Assembly (NCBI GenBank): GCA_016584495.1
Contig: WAID01000004.1
Coordinates: 372,001 to 436,000, forward strand
Length of the DNA stretch: 64,000 bases
Direction: 5' to 3'
Source of the DNA: Celoporthe dispersa
Lineage: Eukaryota > Ascomycota > Sordariomycetes > Diaporthales > Cryphonectriaceae
Shown here: positions 35,820 to 48,119 of the stretch, in pieces
Position numbering within the stretch: the stretch's first letter is position 1
Layout: each line of letters starts with the position of its first letter
Translations under genes and position numbers: made by a program
The notes under the pieces: model-generated
Told to the model about the DNA's origin: nothing
The model's database searches: none
What the model saw: only the letters and a program-made list of their open reading frames with translations

Positions 35820-37694
35820 ATGCCAATGGCAACGCCTCTCTCGGTGCCAACTTTGCTCTCCAATGGGGATGCGAAGGCGGTGGGCACGACCAATGGCAGC
35901 CTCGGCACGGGCGAGGATGAGTCAGACAGCGAGGCTGAGGAGCAGCAGCCCAAGTACACGTCCACCTCGTATCCATCCAACTGCCTGCAGTTCTTGCAAA
36001 CTGTTCCTGAATTGCAGACGCACCAGAGTCAGGGTGTGACACAGGCCAAGGTGAAACTGGATATCCTCATTGTCGGTGCGGGCCTCGGTGGGCTGGCCAC
36101 GGCTGTAGCCTTGCGCAGGAGGGGTCACGATGTGACGGTGTTCGAGCAGGCTCCCGAGCTTATGGAGGTGAGTATCATCAAGACCACAATGCAAGGCCTC
36201 CAAAGTCTTGAAAAGAACAAGACCATTTTTATTCTTATTATTATCTTTTTCTTTCTTTCTAGGAATGGTTCTAACATCTGGATAGGTCGGGGCTGGCATT
36301 CAAGTTCCACCAAATTCGGGAATCCTCCTTGAGCGGTGGGGAGTCGCACAACGCTTTGCGAAATACGTCGTCCAGCCAGCCAAGATGAATTTCCGCCGCT
36401 GGGAAAATGGAGCCCTGATCGGCGTTACAGACACCTCGCCCGAATTCACTACACGCTACAAGGCGCCATACTATGTCGTGCACAGAGCCCATCTACACAA
36501 TGCCCTATATCAGCAGGCCAACGCATTGGGAGTCAAGACGAGGCTGAACAGCAAGGTGGACGAGTATGATGCGGAGACGGCCACAGTGAACCTGTCAGAT
36601 GGGAGTGTCTTCCAGGGCGACCTGGTTATTGCAGCAGATGGTATGTCGATTTACTGTTGTCTTTTCTGGCGAACTGTACTCCGATGTTACGTCGTCAATC
36701 CGCGGTGATCGTTCACGCTGACACTTATGGTACTACAGGAGTGAAATCGCTCGCACGAGCACTGGTATCTCCTGGAGGGAGAGGAGTGCCGAAACCAACA
36801 GGGTTTGCAGTCTATCGTGCCACGGTCGATGTCGACAAGATGAGACCTTTCCCCGAGCTTGCCTGGATTCTGGAGAAGAACAACCTGAATGTCTGGTGAG
36901 CTATAGAAACCTGCTATCAATGAAGATATAATGTAATGACGGTGATGGCTCTAGGATCGGCGAGGACCGCCATGTTATGACTTACTCGATCGCTGGCGGA
37001 AAGTCGTTCAACATGGTGCTGTCCCACCGCGACAAAGGAGATCCTGCCACCTTTGGTCTGGAGGAGGACATCTTGGGCGATATGAGAAGAGAGTTTGAAG
37101 GGTGGGATCCGCAGTAAGCCAGCCGCTCCCTCTGGGAATTCATACCTGCAACACAGAGACCGGTGCTAACACTGCCTTACTCCAGACTCACCAGGATCAT
37201 TAGCCTGATAGACAAGGCCCTAAAGACTCCCCCTGATGACCGGCTCTGCACTGGACAAATGGGTGTCAAAGTCCTCCAAACTTATCATCCTCGGCGACGC
37301 AGCCCACGCCATGGTCCCGTACATGTCCCAGGGCGCAGCGATGGCGGTCGAAGACGGCGCCGCCCTCGCCGTGGCCCTGAGCAAGATCACGTCGCCCGGG
37401 GAGCTGAGCTTCGCCCTGGGCATCTTCGAGCAGGAGCGCATCAAGCGGAGCAGCATGATGCAGGAGGCGAGCATGGTCAACTCGATGATCTGGCACTTCA
37501 GGGACGGACCGCTCCAGCAGGCGCGGGATGCGGCCATGCGGCCTGAGACGGAGGGAAGGCATTTCCTCAGCAGCCCGAACCAGTGGAGCGATCCCGTCAC
37601 GCAGAACTGGGCGTATGGGTACGACGCGGAGAAGGTGATGGAGGAGGCTTGGGACATGGCGGTTCATGATCTGATACTGAGGGCGCAGAACTAG
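35820..37694 (+). CDS. FAD-dependent aromatic hydroxylase (salicylate / 3-hydroxybenzoate hydroxylase family)
   Basis: This is a class A flavoprotein monooxygenase using NAD(P)H and O2, here most likely producing gentisate. Five exons: 35820-36167, 36286-36640, 36739-36895, 36955-37113 and 37186-37694, about 508 residues. The FAD-binding GxGxxG (VGAGLGGLA) is at residues 85-93, the conserved VGAGIQVPPN follows intron 1, the DG motif is at the end of exon 2, and the second FAD motif GDAAHAMVPYMSQG is near residue 377. One extra C in the C run 37229-37233 breaks frame; with four Cs the conserved GSALDKWVSKS follows in frame. About 80 low-complexity acidic residues precede the flavin fold, unusual for the family, so the true start or a first intron may differ. 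Neighbouring gentisate dioxygenase supports a gentisate-forming 3-hydroxybenzoate 6-hydroxylase or salicylate 5-hydroxylase role; a decarboxylating salicylate hydroxylase is the alternative. Confidence 0.85.
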
Positions 37695-37861
37695 AGGCGG
37701 AATAAGTGGATGGCAAAGTGGCACAGGCAAAGATGGGGAGCAAAGGTAAGATAATGGTTTGGAGACTATCATTTTATTTCTGCTGCTGAGATATGCACTG
37801 CATGTGCGGTATTGTTCTGTGTAGTGGGCATCACAGCCTGGCTGTGTGTTAACCCTGCCAC

Positions 37862-40800
37862 CTAGCAGAACAGATCTTGCTCTTGATTGCTCTCGGTCAT
37901 ACCGCTCCAGAGGGACGCCAGGAAGTCGTTCTCCCACCCCAGAGCACCAAGGTCAAAGTGGCTGACATCGATGGGTATGGGGGCATAGGAGTGCGGCACC
38001 CCGTATTGATTGCCGGCCCTCGGGGTTTCCACCGTAGGCGTGGCCCCCTCACCATTACTCCTGAACGAGCCGTCTGTTTGTTCGCCTTGAAGGCACATGC
38101 ACGTCAGTAATTATTACTCTGACATTTACGCCTCAGAGCACGTGTGTGAGTCAGTCGAGAGGGCTTACCCAGGAGGTGTAAGCACTGGTTCAGTGTCGTG
38201 GCAAACTTTGCGCACTTCTCCACCATCTTGTTTCCGTTGTCTATCAACGACAGGCATGTGAGTGCTGCTGCGAGTATGTCGCTCAGGGCCTGGTCTGAGA
38301 TGCCTGTGGCTTCGTATGAAGTGGGCGGCTCTGGGCCGCTGACATGGTTGCAGAGCATCAATGCAACTATCGTCAGTGTCGCGTTGAATGCTGGTGGAGG
38401 TGTTAATAGTCTCTAGACGATGACCAGCCCGCGGTGATCTCGCCAGGTCGTCCTGGTTACTTACTGTAGTAAAGGGTGAACCACCACGCCCCAAGCAGGC
38501 CCCTCTTCGGCTCGGGAGAGTGCGTGAGCACGTTGACGATCTCGATCAGCTCGGACGCCGACTGGAAGCAGATGCCCTTGCTGCGCTGTCCGACCTGCCT
38601 CAGCATTGAGTCCTCTGCATCGTAGCTCTGGCCGCGCTCTATGCTGGAGAGGTATAGATCCAGCATCCGGCGGTGCGCCAGGATGCGGACGTTGTGGTAC
38701 CGCAGGGTGAGGATGACCCGGAACCTCTTCTCCACACTAAAACTGTCGTCGTTTCTCAGCTCTGCTGGGGTGACCAGGCTCGAGAGCGGGCCCAGGGCGG
38801 CCTGCCACTCGAGCAGCTGGTGTTCGATCTGGAGGATGCTGGAGGCGACCGGCAGGACACCTCCATCCGGATCTCCGATATTGCATTTGTAAAGAATGTC
38901 GATTATCGTCCACATTATCTTGTAAAGGGTTCTGAGATCTCATGTCAGCTGCCAGCCTTGACGGTCTCTCCTTATCACTCTGACTGGTGAGGCTAACATA
39001 GTATACACGAAGAAATCAGTACTGAGTATGACATCGTTAACCTTCATCGGGGCCAGCGTCTTGTCGCATGCTTTTGGCAGTGGAGTCCTCACATAGGACT
39101 CGGGAATAGCTGGAGGACGGCCAAAGGTCATGCTTAGAGTTCTGGAGATGACTGTGTTGGCGCGAATCTCTCAGGGGAGAAGGTCATGTAGGAGATTACC
39201 TGTCGAGGAGAATACAGCCATACCAGGTCCTGAGGCGCATCTCTTTGTCCAGCGGGGAGTTGTCTTTAGAGAAAGAAGTCGAGTGTAGTCCCAGCTGAAA
39301 TGCCGCCTTCACGGCGAGACCATGTACGTTCCATGTGGTTGTCGATCGGTGTGTGCCTTGCAGGTACTGGCTCAAGAGCAGCATTGCCTGGACTGTTGTC
39401 GGCCGCGACGGATCAGATGACAGGCCACAAGATAAACAGACTTTTCGCGCTGCCACATAGAGCACTCACCAGTCTCCAGGCTGGCACTGTGCAGCATCCG
39501 GTCCAGACAAAGTGCCTTGGCGCGCATGTAGAAGACTTCCGCCCGTGCCGCCCTCTCGGGTGCCGTCACGTTCATGCTGGCAGAAGTCACCGTGGCCATG
39601 GTGAGGATGGCGTTGAGCAGCCCGAGCCAGGACCGCCTGAACTTCCTAAAGTTGTTCCTCCTCACCCGCTCATATTCCTCCATGAAACTCGGGCCGTGTA
39701 CAAACGGGAACAGAGCACCCGTGTCCACGAAGAAGCGGCTGACAAGGGCGTCGATCTCATCGTCGGGAGGCAGAGTGAGATAGTCGACGGTGCCATCGAG
39801 GCTTCCTGCCTCTCCGTTGGCCGGCCTGATCGTCCTCACGTGCGGAGTGGAGGGCCGAGATACGTCGAGAGAGGGCCTGTGGGGGATCGGCCGGTGCAAC
39901 CTCGCGTCGGGACCGTGGGGACGAGACGTTGGCCGTGATAGGAGGGCGTACATGGCTCGGCGGATATTTCGAGTGAATGCGATGTTCGATGAGGGGCCTA
40001 CGAAGAGGAGAAATGATCAGTCACCTGCGGTCTCTCCCCCGAGCTGAACATCTCTGCACCTCCCCCACCCTCCCAAGATCGACGTTGGGGGGAGAGGGTA
40101 ACCTACCATAGTAACCAGAGTCCTCCTCCTTTGCGAATTCCATGGATCCCATCCCGTCGGTGGCATCTGGAGAGTCTCCATAGTCCTCGGGATCTACTTC
40201 GGGCACGGTGAGAGCCGACTGGTATGTTGACAGGCTGGCCCTCCGGTCGTTCATGATGGAGTCGCTGGTCACGCTTCCGGTCTGGCTCTGTGCGTCTTTC
40301 AGCATGCGCATGTCGCTCTCGAGCTGAGACAGGCGGGTCTCTACGAGCTGAAGGAACCTGGTGGACGTCCAAGCCAAAGAATGAATTAGCCCACCACCAT
40401 CATCACACCACCACCACCACCGCCGCCGCCGCCGCGGCGACCTCTTTCTCCTTCACCACCTCAGGTAAATCATCATCACTCACGCCCTTGGAACTGGAGT
40501 TGTCGCCGAGATGGGAGGAGATAGGTAAACGCATTCAATATTCTGTGCCTGGCAACTAGAGCATTTCGGCCGGTAGCCATCACACTATATTTATGACAAT
40601 CCGTCAGCTCCCCAAAGTCCTTGAGACTGTATTGGAAATCAACAACAAAAAAGAACAGAGGGAGAGAGAGAGTGAGACAGAGAAAGAGGCCAAAGAAGGA
40701 AAGAGAGGAAGAGAAGAGAAAAGAAAGAACGGATGCCAACCCCTCCTTTCTTTTCGTCTTCTGTCTCTTTTTCTTCTTCTAGGGCTCAAGACAAGACGAA

Positions 40801-41042
40801 AAAGTGTGGGTGATAATTCAAAATCTGCCCCGTGGGCCAAGCCTTACGCGCGACTTCTTGCTCCTGCACGCACCACAAGCGACGGGTATCCTGCGACGCT
40901 TCTGGGGCCGACGCGGCGTCTCCCCAACAGCATCAGAAGCACCGGCCGGGGTGGGCATGGAGTCGAGCTCCAGCGGGCCGCCGCCCGTATCCGTCTCGTC
41001 CTCGCCGCTCGTAGGGAGCGACACCCGAATGGAATCGGCCAT
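37862..41042 (-). CDS. Zn2Cys6 transcription factor, probable cluster regulator
   Basis: Nine exons fit exactly in frame: 41042-40848, 40584-40484, 40357-40107, 39997-39470, 39392-39200, 39141-38998, 38931-38465, 38390-38169 and 38085-37862, giving 774 residues. The binuclear zinc cluster has all six cysteines (56, 59, 66, 73, 76, 83; CX2CX6CX6CX2CX6C) and is split by the 263-bp first intron just before C66. A linker/coiled coil (QLVETRLSQLESDM) follows. The middle homology (fungal-specific TF) region includes LETVQAMLLLSQYLQGT, HGLAVKAAFQLGLHS and TFGRPPAIPESY. Such proteins bind CGG-type sites and usually activate the adjoining catabolic genes when the substrate is present. It is transcribed divergently from the gentisate dioxygenase and convergently with the hydroxylase. 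The intron 6 donor (GTTAGC) is the weakest splice call. Confidence 0.88.
40391..40437. repeat. CAC/CGC-type trinucleotide repeat in regulator intron
   Basis: A run of CAC and then CCG units lies inside the second intron of the Zn2Cys6 gene (40358-40483). It is not translated in the proposed model. Confidence 0.7.
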
Positions 41043-41661
41043 TGAGGGCTCTCTCTCTCTCTATCTCTCTCTCCTGTTCCTCTGTATCTTCCCAAAGAGC
41101 TTGCTGCAGAAAGAATAGGAAGGGGGATGGACTGGGCTGGGCCGGGCTGGTTAGCTAGGCTGATCTTCGCGGATCTAGGAAGTCGATAAGGGATGGGCCT
41201 GCCTGCAGAGTTGCTTTGCACGATTGAGTTAGGCAGGTAATTAGGAAGATGGGTGGGGGAGGAAGATTCATGGCTGCGCAGGATAGCCCTTCAAGTGTGT
41301 TGATGGCCTCGAGGGATTATCTCCCCGCACGTCATGTCGCCTGTTCGCGGTCGGCTGCTGCAGGCCCCGTCCGCCGGGATTAGTACCCTAATTCCGAAAA
41401 CGGTTGGATACATATCCTGTAGGTTAAGCAGTAGTCAGGTTGGGAGGAGGAGAGACTGGACGGCGGCATAAGTAATTTACAGAAACACCTGTTGGTTGTG
41501 AATACGTTCCGGGCCCTACATATTAGGCCTAGGCTCATCACGGCGCCGCAGGTCGAGCTGGCACCGTCTCCTCACACCTTTTCCTGCCTCTCATCAGGAC
41601 CTGGAGCCCGTAGTGGAGCACCATCTGACCAGACACACGAGTGACGCCTTGGACCAACAAT
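41043..41661. promoter_or_regulatory. Divergent promoter between Zn2Cys6 regulator and gentisate dioxygenase
   Basis: This 619-bp region separates two divergently transcribed genes. It begins with a CT-rich stretch (41048-41075) just outside the regulator start, likely its leader. CGG-containing words, such as the CGGTCGGC cluster near 41350, are possible Zn2Cys6 binding sites but cannot be called with confidence by eye. Confidence 0.5.
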
Positions 41662-42898
41662 ATGGCGACAACCACACAGACGGAGGAGACCAAGGTCGAA
41701 GACGCGACCGAGGTCATGCTGCAGCGGGCAGAGAGAGCCCACACGAAACCCCTCTGGCTACAGATGGCAAGGCTGAACCCGCCTCTGCCCAGTCCCAAGT
41801 GCACACCCCACCTGTGGAGATATGCCGACATCCGGCCCAGCCTTCTGGAGGCTGGCCAGCTTGTCCCGGAGCACCAGGCCGAGAGGAGAGTACTGATGCT
41901 GATCAACCCATCAAGAGGTACGACCTAGAAAGAGAGAGAGAAAGAGAAAGAGAAAGAGAAAGAAGAAAAAAAAGAAGAAGGAAAAGAAAAAACCTAGTAA
42001 AAGAAAGAGAGAGAAAAAACAAAAAATCTTCTGACATGATAAACTTGGGAACTTGTATAGATGCGCCCTTCACGACAGATACCCTGTACGCAGGCCTACA
42101 GCTGGTAATGCCCAACGAGACAGCCAAGGCCCACAGGCACGTGGCCTTCGCCATGAGGTTCATCATCGAGGGCCAGGGCGGGTTCACGGCGGTACACGGC
42201 CGGCGCATCCGCATGCAGAGGGGCGACGTGATCCTGACGCCGACCATGAACTGGCACGACCACGGCAAGGACGGCTCGGGCCCCATGATCTGGCTCGACG
42301 GGCTGGATCTGCCCAACTTTCAGCATTTTCCCGTGCACTTTGTCGAGCAGTTCTCGTCGCCTCGCTATCCCGCCGAGGACGTCGACACGTCGGCCTCGCC
42401 GCTGGTGTTTCCCTGGGGCCGGATGAAGGCGGCGCTGGACGAGGCGGGCGGGGACGCGGCCGAGCTGCGGTATCTGCACGAGGACGGGCGACAAGGTAGG
42501 TGGTATCCGGTCTCTACCGCCCCCGCGGAATAGAAGGGGGGAGCTCAGGTCGTCTCCAGGCTGACGCCGTGTGAAATGGTACAGTGAGCAAGATCCTCGG
42601 GGGCTCAGCAGCCCGGATCAACGCGGGCAAGGCATCGCCTCGCGTGCAGGAGACGGCGTCATCGGTCTACCACGTGATAGAGGGATCAGGATACACCACC
42701 ATCGGGGAGGACGAGTATCGATGGGAGAAGGGCGACACGTTCTGCATCCCCTCGTGGTATCCATTCCAGCACTTTGCGGGCGGTAAAGAGGGCGATGACC
42801 CGGTGTACCTGTATCGGTTCGACGACAAGCCGATGCTGACCTCGCTGGGTTTCTACCGTACGTCGGAGACGGATGTTGAGACTCTGGTGTCGGATTGA
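41662..42898 (+). CDS. Gentisate 1,2-dioxygenase (two-cupin)
   Basis: This enzyme uses Fe(II) and O2 to open the ring of gentisate, giving maleylpyruvate. Three exons (41662-41917, 42061-42495, 42585-42898) encode 334 residues, the usual length. The first cupin has the iron-ligand pattern H110, H112 (AHRHVAFAMRF) and H151 (NWHDHG); the 41-residue gap from the first to the third histidine is the spacing I recall for bacterial gentisate dioxygenases. An N-terminal PLW...WRY segment (residues 30-54) precedes it, also family-typical. The second cupin (SSVYHVIEGSGYT, then DTFCIPSWYPFQHF) is in exon 3. Intron 1 (143 bp) contains about 90 bp of nearly pure purine. The gene points away from the regulator and shares its promoter region. 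Confidence 0.92.
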
Positions 42899-43327
42899 GA
42901 CAGAGGAAACAAGGGGAAGAGAGGAAAATAAAGAAACGGACAAGAAAGGTCCAGAAACGACAGCGATAAGAATTGATTGTACAGATTCCCACTTAGCCGC
43001 TAACTCCTCTCTCTACTCAGGGTCGCCCCTCCACCCCTCCCCCCCCCCTTTTTTTTTTGTCTTCCGCCTTCTGTTTCTAATGCCTCCACCAGGACCGCTA
43101 GTTTCCCAAAACAGGTCCCCTATCTGCGTTCCAGACCCATGCAGCAGCATGCCAGCAGCGGTGCCTGCTTTTTCGTGTCCCACTTTGTACCGGAGAAAGG
43201 AGGACCCAGACCTAGCAAGGGCAATCAGTGCCTCGTCAAATCGCAAGATAGGCGATTCGCAGCCTCCATCTATCACATGCCATCCGTTTCGTTTTACTCT
43301 CTCTCTCTTCCCCCCTCTCTCCCCCCG
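42899..43327. other. Convergent intergenic region
   Basis: About 430 bp between convergent genes. It holds both 3' flanks and a C-then-T homopolymer run (about 43038-43060). No terminator was identified. Confidence 0.4.
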
Positions 43328-43864
43328 TCAGCCTGTCACCCCTGCTCCTCCGCGTGTCGTGGTGATCCCCTCGGCCAACCCTCTCAGACCCCCCACCACG
43401 AAGACGCCCGCGACCAGGACCAGGAGCCCCAACACCTCCCGGCGCACCTTGTAGTGACCATCCCACGAGACCATGAGGATCGCCGTCAGGTACTGGGTCA
43501 GGCAGAGCAGCGCCCACCTGATGACCTGGTTGGAGAGGCCCGGCCCGAAGTGGCTAAAGGGCGAGAAGTGCACGAGATAGTAGACGGGCACGGCGCAGTA
43601 GAGGGCGAAGTGTACTATGAGGAGGGGCCCACTGAGGAGGCGGGAGAAGACGTCCTCGTTAAACAGGGTGCTCCGCTGCGGTAACCTCCTCGGCGGCTGC
43701 TGGTGGTGGTGGTTCTGCTGCTGCTGCTGGTTGTGGTGGTTGCTGTTGTTGTCAACCAGGTTCGAGGGGACGGGCGATCTCCTCGAGGAGCCCGACAGGG
43801 CATCGGCCGCCAGCGCCATGGGCTGGGGTATGATAGGGAAGACCGCCTCGCCTCGGAAGCTCAT
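43328..43864 (-). CDS. Small integral membrane protein with His/Gln tract, function unknown
   Basis: A single exon encodes 178 residues. The N-terminal half is hydrophilic with a run rich in Gln, His and Asn (residues about 39-57). Three hydrophobic segments follow: one at LLIVHFALYCAVPVYYL, one at WALLCLTQYLTAILM and one at VLGLLVLVAGVFVV. I recognise no family. The start at 43864 is the first ATG in frame. The gene is convergent with the dioxygenase and probably unrelated to aromatic catabolism. A CAG/CAC-type repeat at 43700-43745 makes the length of the Gln/His run likely to vary. Confidence 0.6.
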   Translation of the reverse strand: MSFRGEAVFPIIPQPMALAADALSGSSRRSPVPSNLVDNNSNHHNQQQQQNHHHQQPPRRLPQRSTLFNEDVFSRLLSGPLLIVHFALYCAVPVYYLVHFSPFSHFGPGLSNQVIRWALLCLTQYLTAILMVSWDGHYKVRREVLGLLVLVAGVFVVGGLRGLAEGITTTRGGAGVTG

Positions 43865-46800
43865 AGCTGTGATGGGCGTTGACAAAAAAGAAGGGTCGGC
43901 GGTTGTGGAGAGAGGAGAGGGGGGTTGGGTGGGTAGACCAGACGGGGATGCTGTGTGACCGTATATTGTAGGGTAGGACAGGAAAAAAAAAGAAGGAGAG
44001 AAGAAGAGAAGAAGAGAAAAGACCAGGATCTAGACACAGGGACAAGTCGTGGTTGTACAGGCAAGGTAGGTGTGGTGGACGTGACTGGTGTGCGAGACGT
44101 TGGAGTTGAGGTAACGTCTCACCAAGGATGCAAGGTAGGAGTGCTGACCAAGGTTTTTGTTTGTTTTGGTTGGTGGCGGTCAGATCCTGGGGGAGTTTTG
44201 GTCTTGAAACCTGGGAAAGCACACTCAGATGATGGTGGCCTTTTTTTTTTTTTCTCTCTTCTCTTTCTTTCTTTTTTTTTTTTCGGAGGTGGGAGCAGGA
44301 GGACGAGGGGTGTTTTACAGTCCCGTAGGTACTAACAGTTCCTGGGTAGGAAGGATCTGAACGGCTGAACGCGTGGCATGGGCCAGGCCAGGCAGGCTCC
44401 GAGCCGGTTCAGGCTGCGCTCTGTGCTGGCCCTTTGTGGACAAACAGCAGCAGAGGTCCTCCTTCACTCATTCCTTAATGAAATGAGGCGCAGCTTCCCG
44501 TCTGTCAGGGGTTCGTGCTCAGGTCAGATCTTGGGAGGGCGGAAATCTGCCTACCCTGGATGACATGTCAGTTCCGTCTGTGCCTCTTCTTGTCGGCTTT
44601 GGCTCCGATAGGAGGAGAAGAGCCTGCTGGTGGTAATGATGATGAGGACGAGGAAGAGTCTTGATGGAAAGTTATCCTGGAGCTCACGGACCGGCAAGAA
44701 CCAGACACAAGGTTTTCTTAAATCAGATGTGCGAGCCTGCTGCTTGCTGGTGCCGAATCATGACGACAATGTGAAACCCCCTTGGCCTTTGATCGGGGTT
44801 GTGTGTAGTGTGTGCGTGTGTGTGCGTGCGCGCATTCTTAGGTTAGGCATGTAGCACACTTTCACACGCTGGCCTCTCTGTTTGTTTAGGCCCTTCACCG
44901 CTATCCGACAAGTTCTTGGTTGATTTTTTCTTTTCTTCCGCCTGATTGTTCTACGATTATGCCAAACTCTCAGGCCAGGCCTGCGAAATCCTTGGACACA
45001 GGTTCGAGAATACCCAAGTTATTATGCTTATTGCCCTCTGCTCACTACGTGCACGAATTAAAAAGGACGGCCACCATCTCTGGGCCGAGGTTATGCACAC
45101 GCTAAGCAACACCAGCGCTATCCCATCAGGACGCCTCTCGCCTCAACCCTACGAAATCGCACGCGGCCTTTCAAAACGTCATTTTTGCAGTTCCCTCCCA
45201 GTCACGTCTTTGCGCTTACGACGCATGCGGTTTCCGATTCGAAATCATGGTTTCTTGCGACGGACTGAATTTCGCTGCCAGAGTCTGGTGTTAGCCATCA
45301 GATAATCAGGACATTGCATTCGTCTCGCTGCATGGAAGGTTTGATTGATTGTCTGGTGAAGTCCTATGAGTTGGAACCACTCGTCAGTTGATACATAATA
45401 CAGCCCACAGAGCCCTCAACCTCCACTGTGTGATAAATGACCAGTCCTCTTCTCAAGTGACGAGGTCGGGAGTAATAGCTGAGTACTTAGGTACTCATTC
45501 TCGCTGTTGGCATTCTCATCATATCATTTCCACAAGGCAAGAAGAAAGGTCACTTGATGAAACGTTAGAAAAGCGAGAGAAAGAAAAAAGGGGCCGAGGA
45601 CTTGGGCATGTAGCAATAAGAAGAAAGTTGTTTGGCGACAAAATATATGTTGTACGTTTTATGAAGGGGTGGGAACACGAACCAATTCCATGAATATTCA
45701 TGTCTGACGAGGTTGGAGTCAACCCATTAGGATACATACCTCCATATGAAATGAGGGCACAACATCGTGTCTCTGATATCCTCGCTGCATATAGATGAAG
45801 ATTCGTGTAGTCATTCTAATAATATCCCACAAGCACAATTGATACCGCAAGCTCAGGTGCATTTACCCGATACCCTTCCTTTTCAGGTCGTATACCATGC
45901 ATGCACTACCGGGTTTTGACGTTTGTTCATCAGGACTTGTTTTTTCTTCTATTGTAACAATTCATAGCATTTTAACAAATTTATTGATCAAGTATATCTC
46001 TAATTTAAATAAATTTGAAGCACATGATTGTCTTTTCAATTCCAAAGTATTCCTGTGAGAGGTCGGGAAGGTGATGACGAGAAGTTTTGTGTAGGAGCAC
46101 AAAACTGCACCACAAGTGCTAAATGCTATTGAACATTTACCCAAGCAAGTACTTTGAACAGCGTTAGGTCAAGAAAGGAAAGAAAGAAGAAGAAGGAAAA
46201 AGAGGCTTAGCTGACTGCCTTCATATCGTGGCGGAGTGCGGTATGGAGGGCTGGGAAGGAGTTGCGGCGCAGCGTGGGTGCTGCAAGTCCCCTCTTTGTG
46301 TTTACCCCTCCTTGCCTGTTCCGTTCATTGCCCTCAATCACAACTGCAATGCAACCCACATCCTCAGATTTCGGCAGCAAAAGTTGACAAGGCCCACCTA
46401 CCTCCTCACTCGCTTCATTCCTTTCCTGCACCATCGTCTTGGGCGATGATGGACCATCCCACGGGCTGCCCAGGTACTCAGGTATCCCATATTATCCTCA
46501 AGCTGGAAGTGGACTTGCAAGACGACACATGCCCTACCTTCCCTAAACAGCTTCAACCAGCTTAGGCCTGGCTGGCTCTTTTTCTTCTTTGTGCAGCACA
46601 GCCCTCGATGGAGCTTCCTTCCGTACTTGTCGCCGCACGCTTTCCCATCCTCTGCACAGTAGTTTTAAGACCTGCTGGTGCTCACAGAGCGCTGAGTTCA
46701 TAGGTCGTGGGGAGATGGACGTGATGGGCGGATCCTCTTTCCACAAAAGATCGTGACCCACGGCCTCAACATCATCATCGCGAGTAAGCAAGGCGAAAGA

Positions 46801-48119
46801 ACTTGGAGGACCAGGGCCATGCACGAAGCTGGGCGGGCCGCCGTTCATATAATTAATGCCCCAATCATGACGATGCTGGCGGCACACCGCCCAAGTAGTC
46901 CGATCCGTTCTGTAAGCGACGCGATCTCTTGCGCTCAAATTCTTTCCCGTGTCCTGCCGGGGAAGGCGGAGGAGCCGTGATATCATTTACTCTTTCTTTT
47001 TTCCTTTTTCTTTCTCTTCCTTTTCAATTGTGTAGGCGGCAGATGGGTTCCCACGTCATTAGCCCCATAAATGGACGATGTCCTCCCGTCGTCTCCACCG
47101 CTGCCGAAGGTGTATGACACGCGCAAAGGACCTTGATGGATTAGGATGACACGAGGAGGCATTGACGAAGGTTGAGTTTTTTTTTTTATTAAAAAAAATA
47201 CTATAGCATGGTTGATTAGACGTAGCAGAGACGTCACAAGTCTGTGAGAGGTACTGTCCTGGGAACCGACAGTAGAGATGCAAGCCCGCTTCTGAAGGGG
47301 AGGAGGGCGATGAGGCTCCCCAGGGAGCCGAAAGATCCGACCGGGGCGGGACGGGGCCAGCGGTGCTTCTACCGGCCTCTTTCGTCTTCTTTTATTTGTT
47401 GACAGCGAACATACAGCTGCTACTACCCTCCCTGACCCCGCCTCACTTCTCTCGGCTGGGCTTGGCTGTCACACGAGGTGCAAGGCGTGGGTATACCACT
47501 CTGTAGTGCCGGAACCAGGAACGAGAAATGGCCTGACAGGACAGATCAGGGGCCAGAAGAACCGCGGACATGACCCCGCACTGCCCCTCACTTCCCTTTC
47601 CAGTCCTGTACCACGACGCCCAAGGTTTCCTCGGGCCACACGTCTCACACAGGACTACCGAGGAGGATATCGTCCTCTGGAGGACTCTCTGGTGTCTGCA
47701 TTCCCACCTTCGTAGCATACAATCCGAGGCCTGGCCCAACATTCTCTGTCATCCAGCTAAGACGAGCCTGCTGTCAGTCGAGGCTAGAACCATGCATCGA
47801 TGATGTCATTCTGGCCTAGAAGGCACCGAGGGACGAGAACCAGTAGGCTTTACTCTCTTGGCACAAGTGTGGGTTCTTGCGTCCAAGGCTCACGGTGCAT
47901 GGGGGAAAAAAAAGAGGGGTGATCGAACTTGCCATCGCAGCATGGCAAGGTGACGAGGGAAGGGGCCACTTGTCAGGCTTGTACGTTACGGCAGAAGAGG
48001 GAGAGAGCGGAGAGGCGGCGGGCTTGGATCTGGACTGGACCTGGACTGGGTTGCAAACAATTCCCGCAGTTCCGCGTCGGAGCTTATCGAAGCAGCAGTG
48101 CCGCAAGTGGATATAGGAA
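43865..48119. other. 4.3-kb stretch without a recognised gene
   Basis: Poly-T runs lie at 44241-44254 and 44271-44283, and a GT-rich tract at 44795-44835. Several open frames below 150 codons (for example 46543-46986 minus) show no family resemblance. The composition is normal and not RIP-like. Confidence 0.4.
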
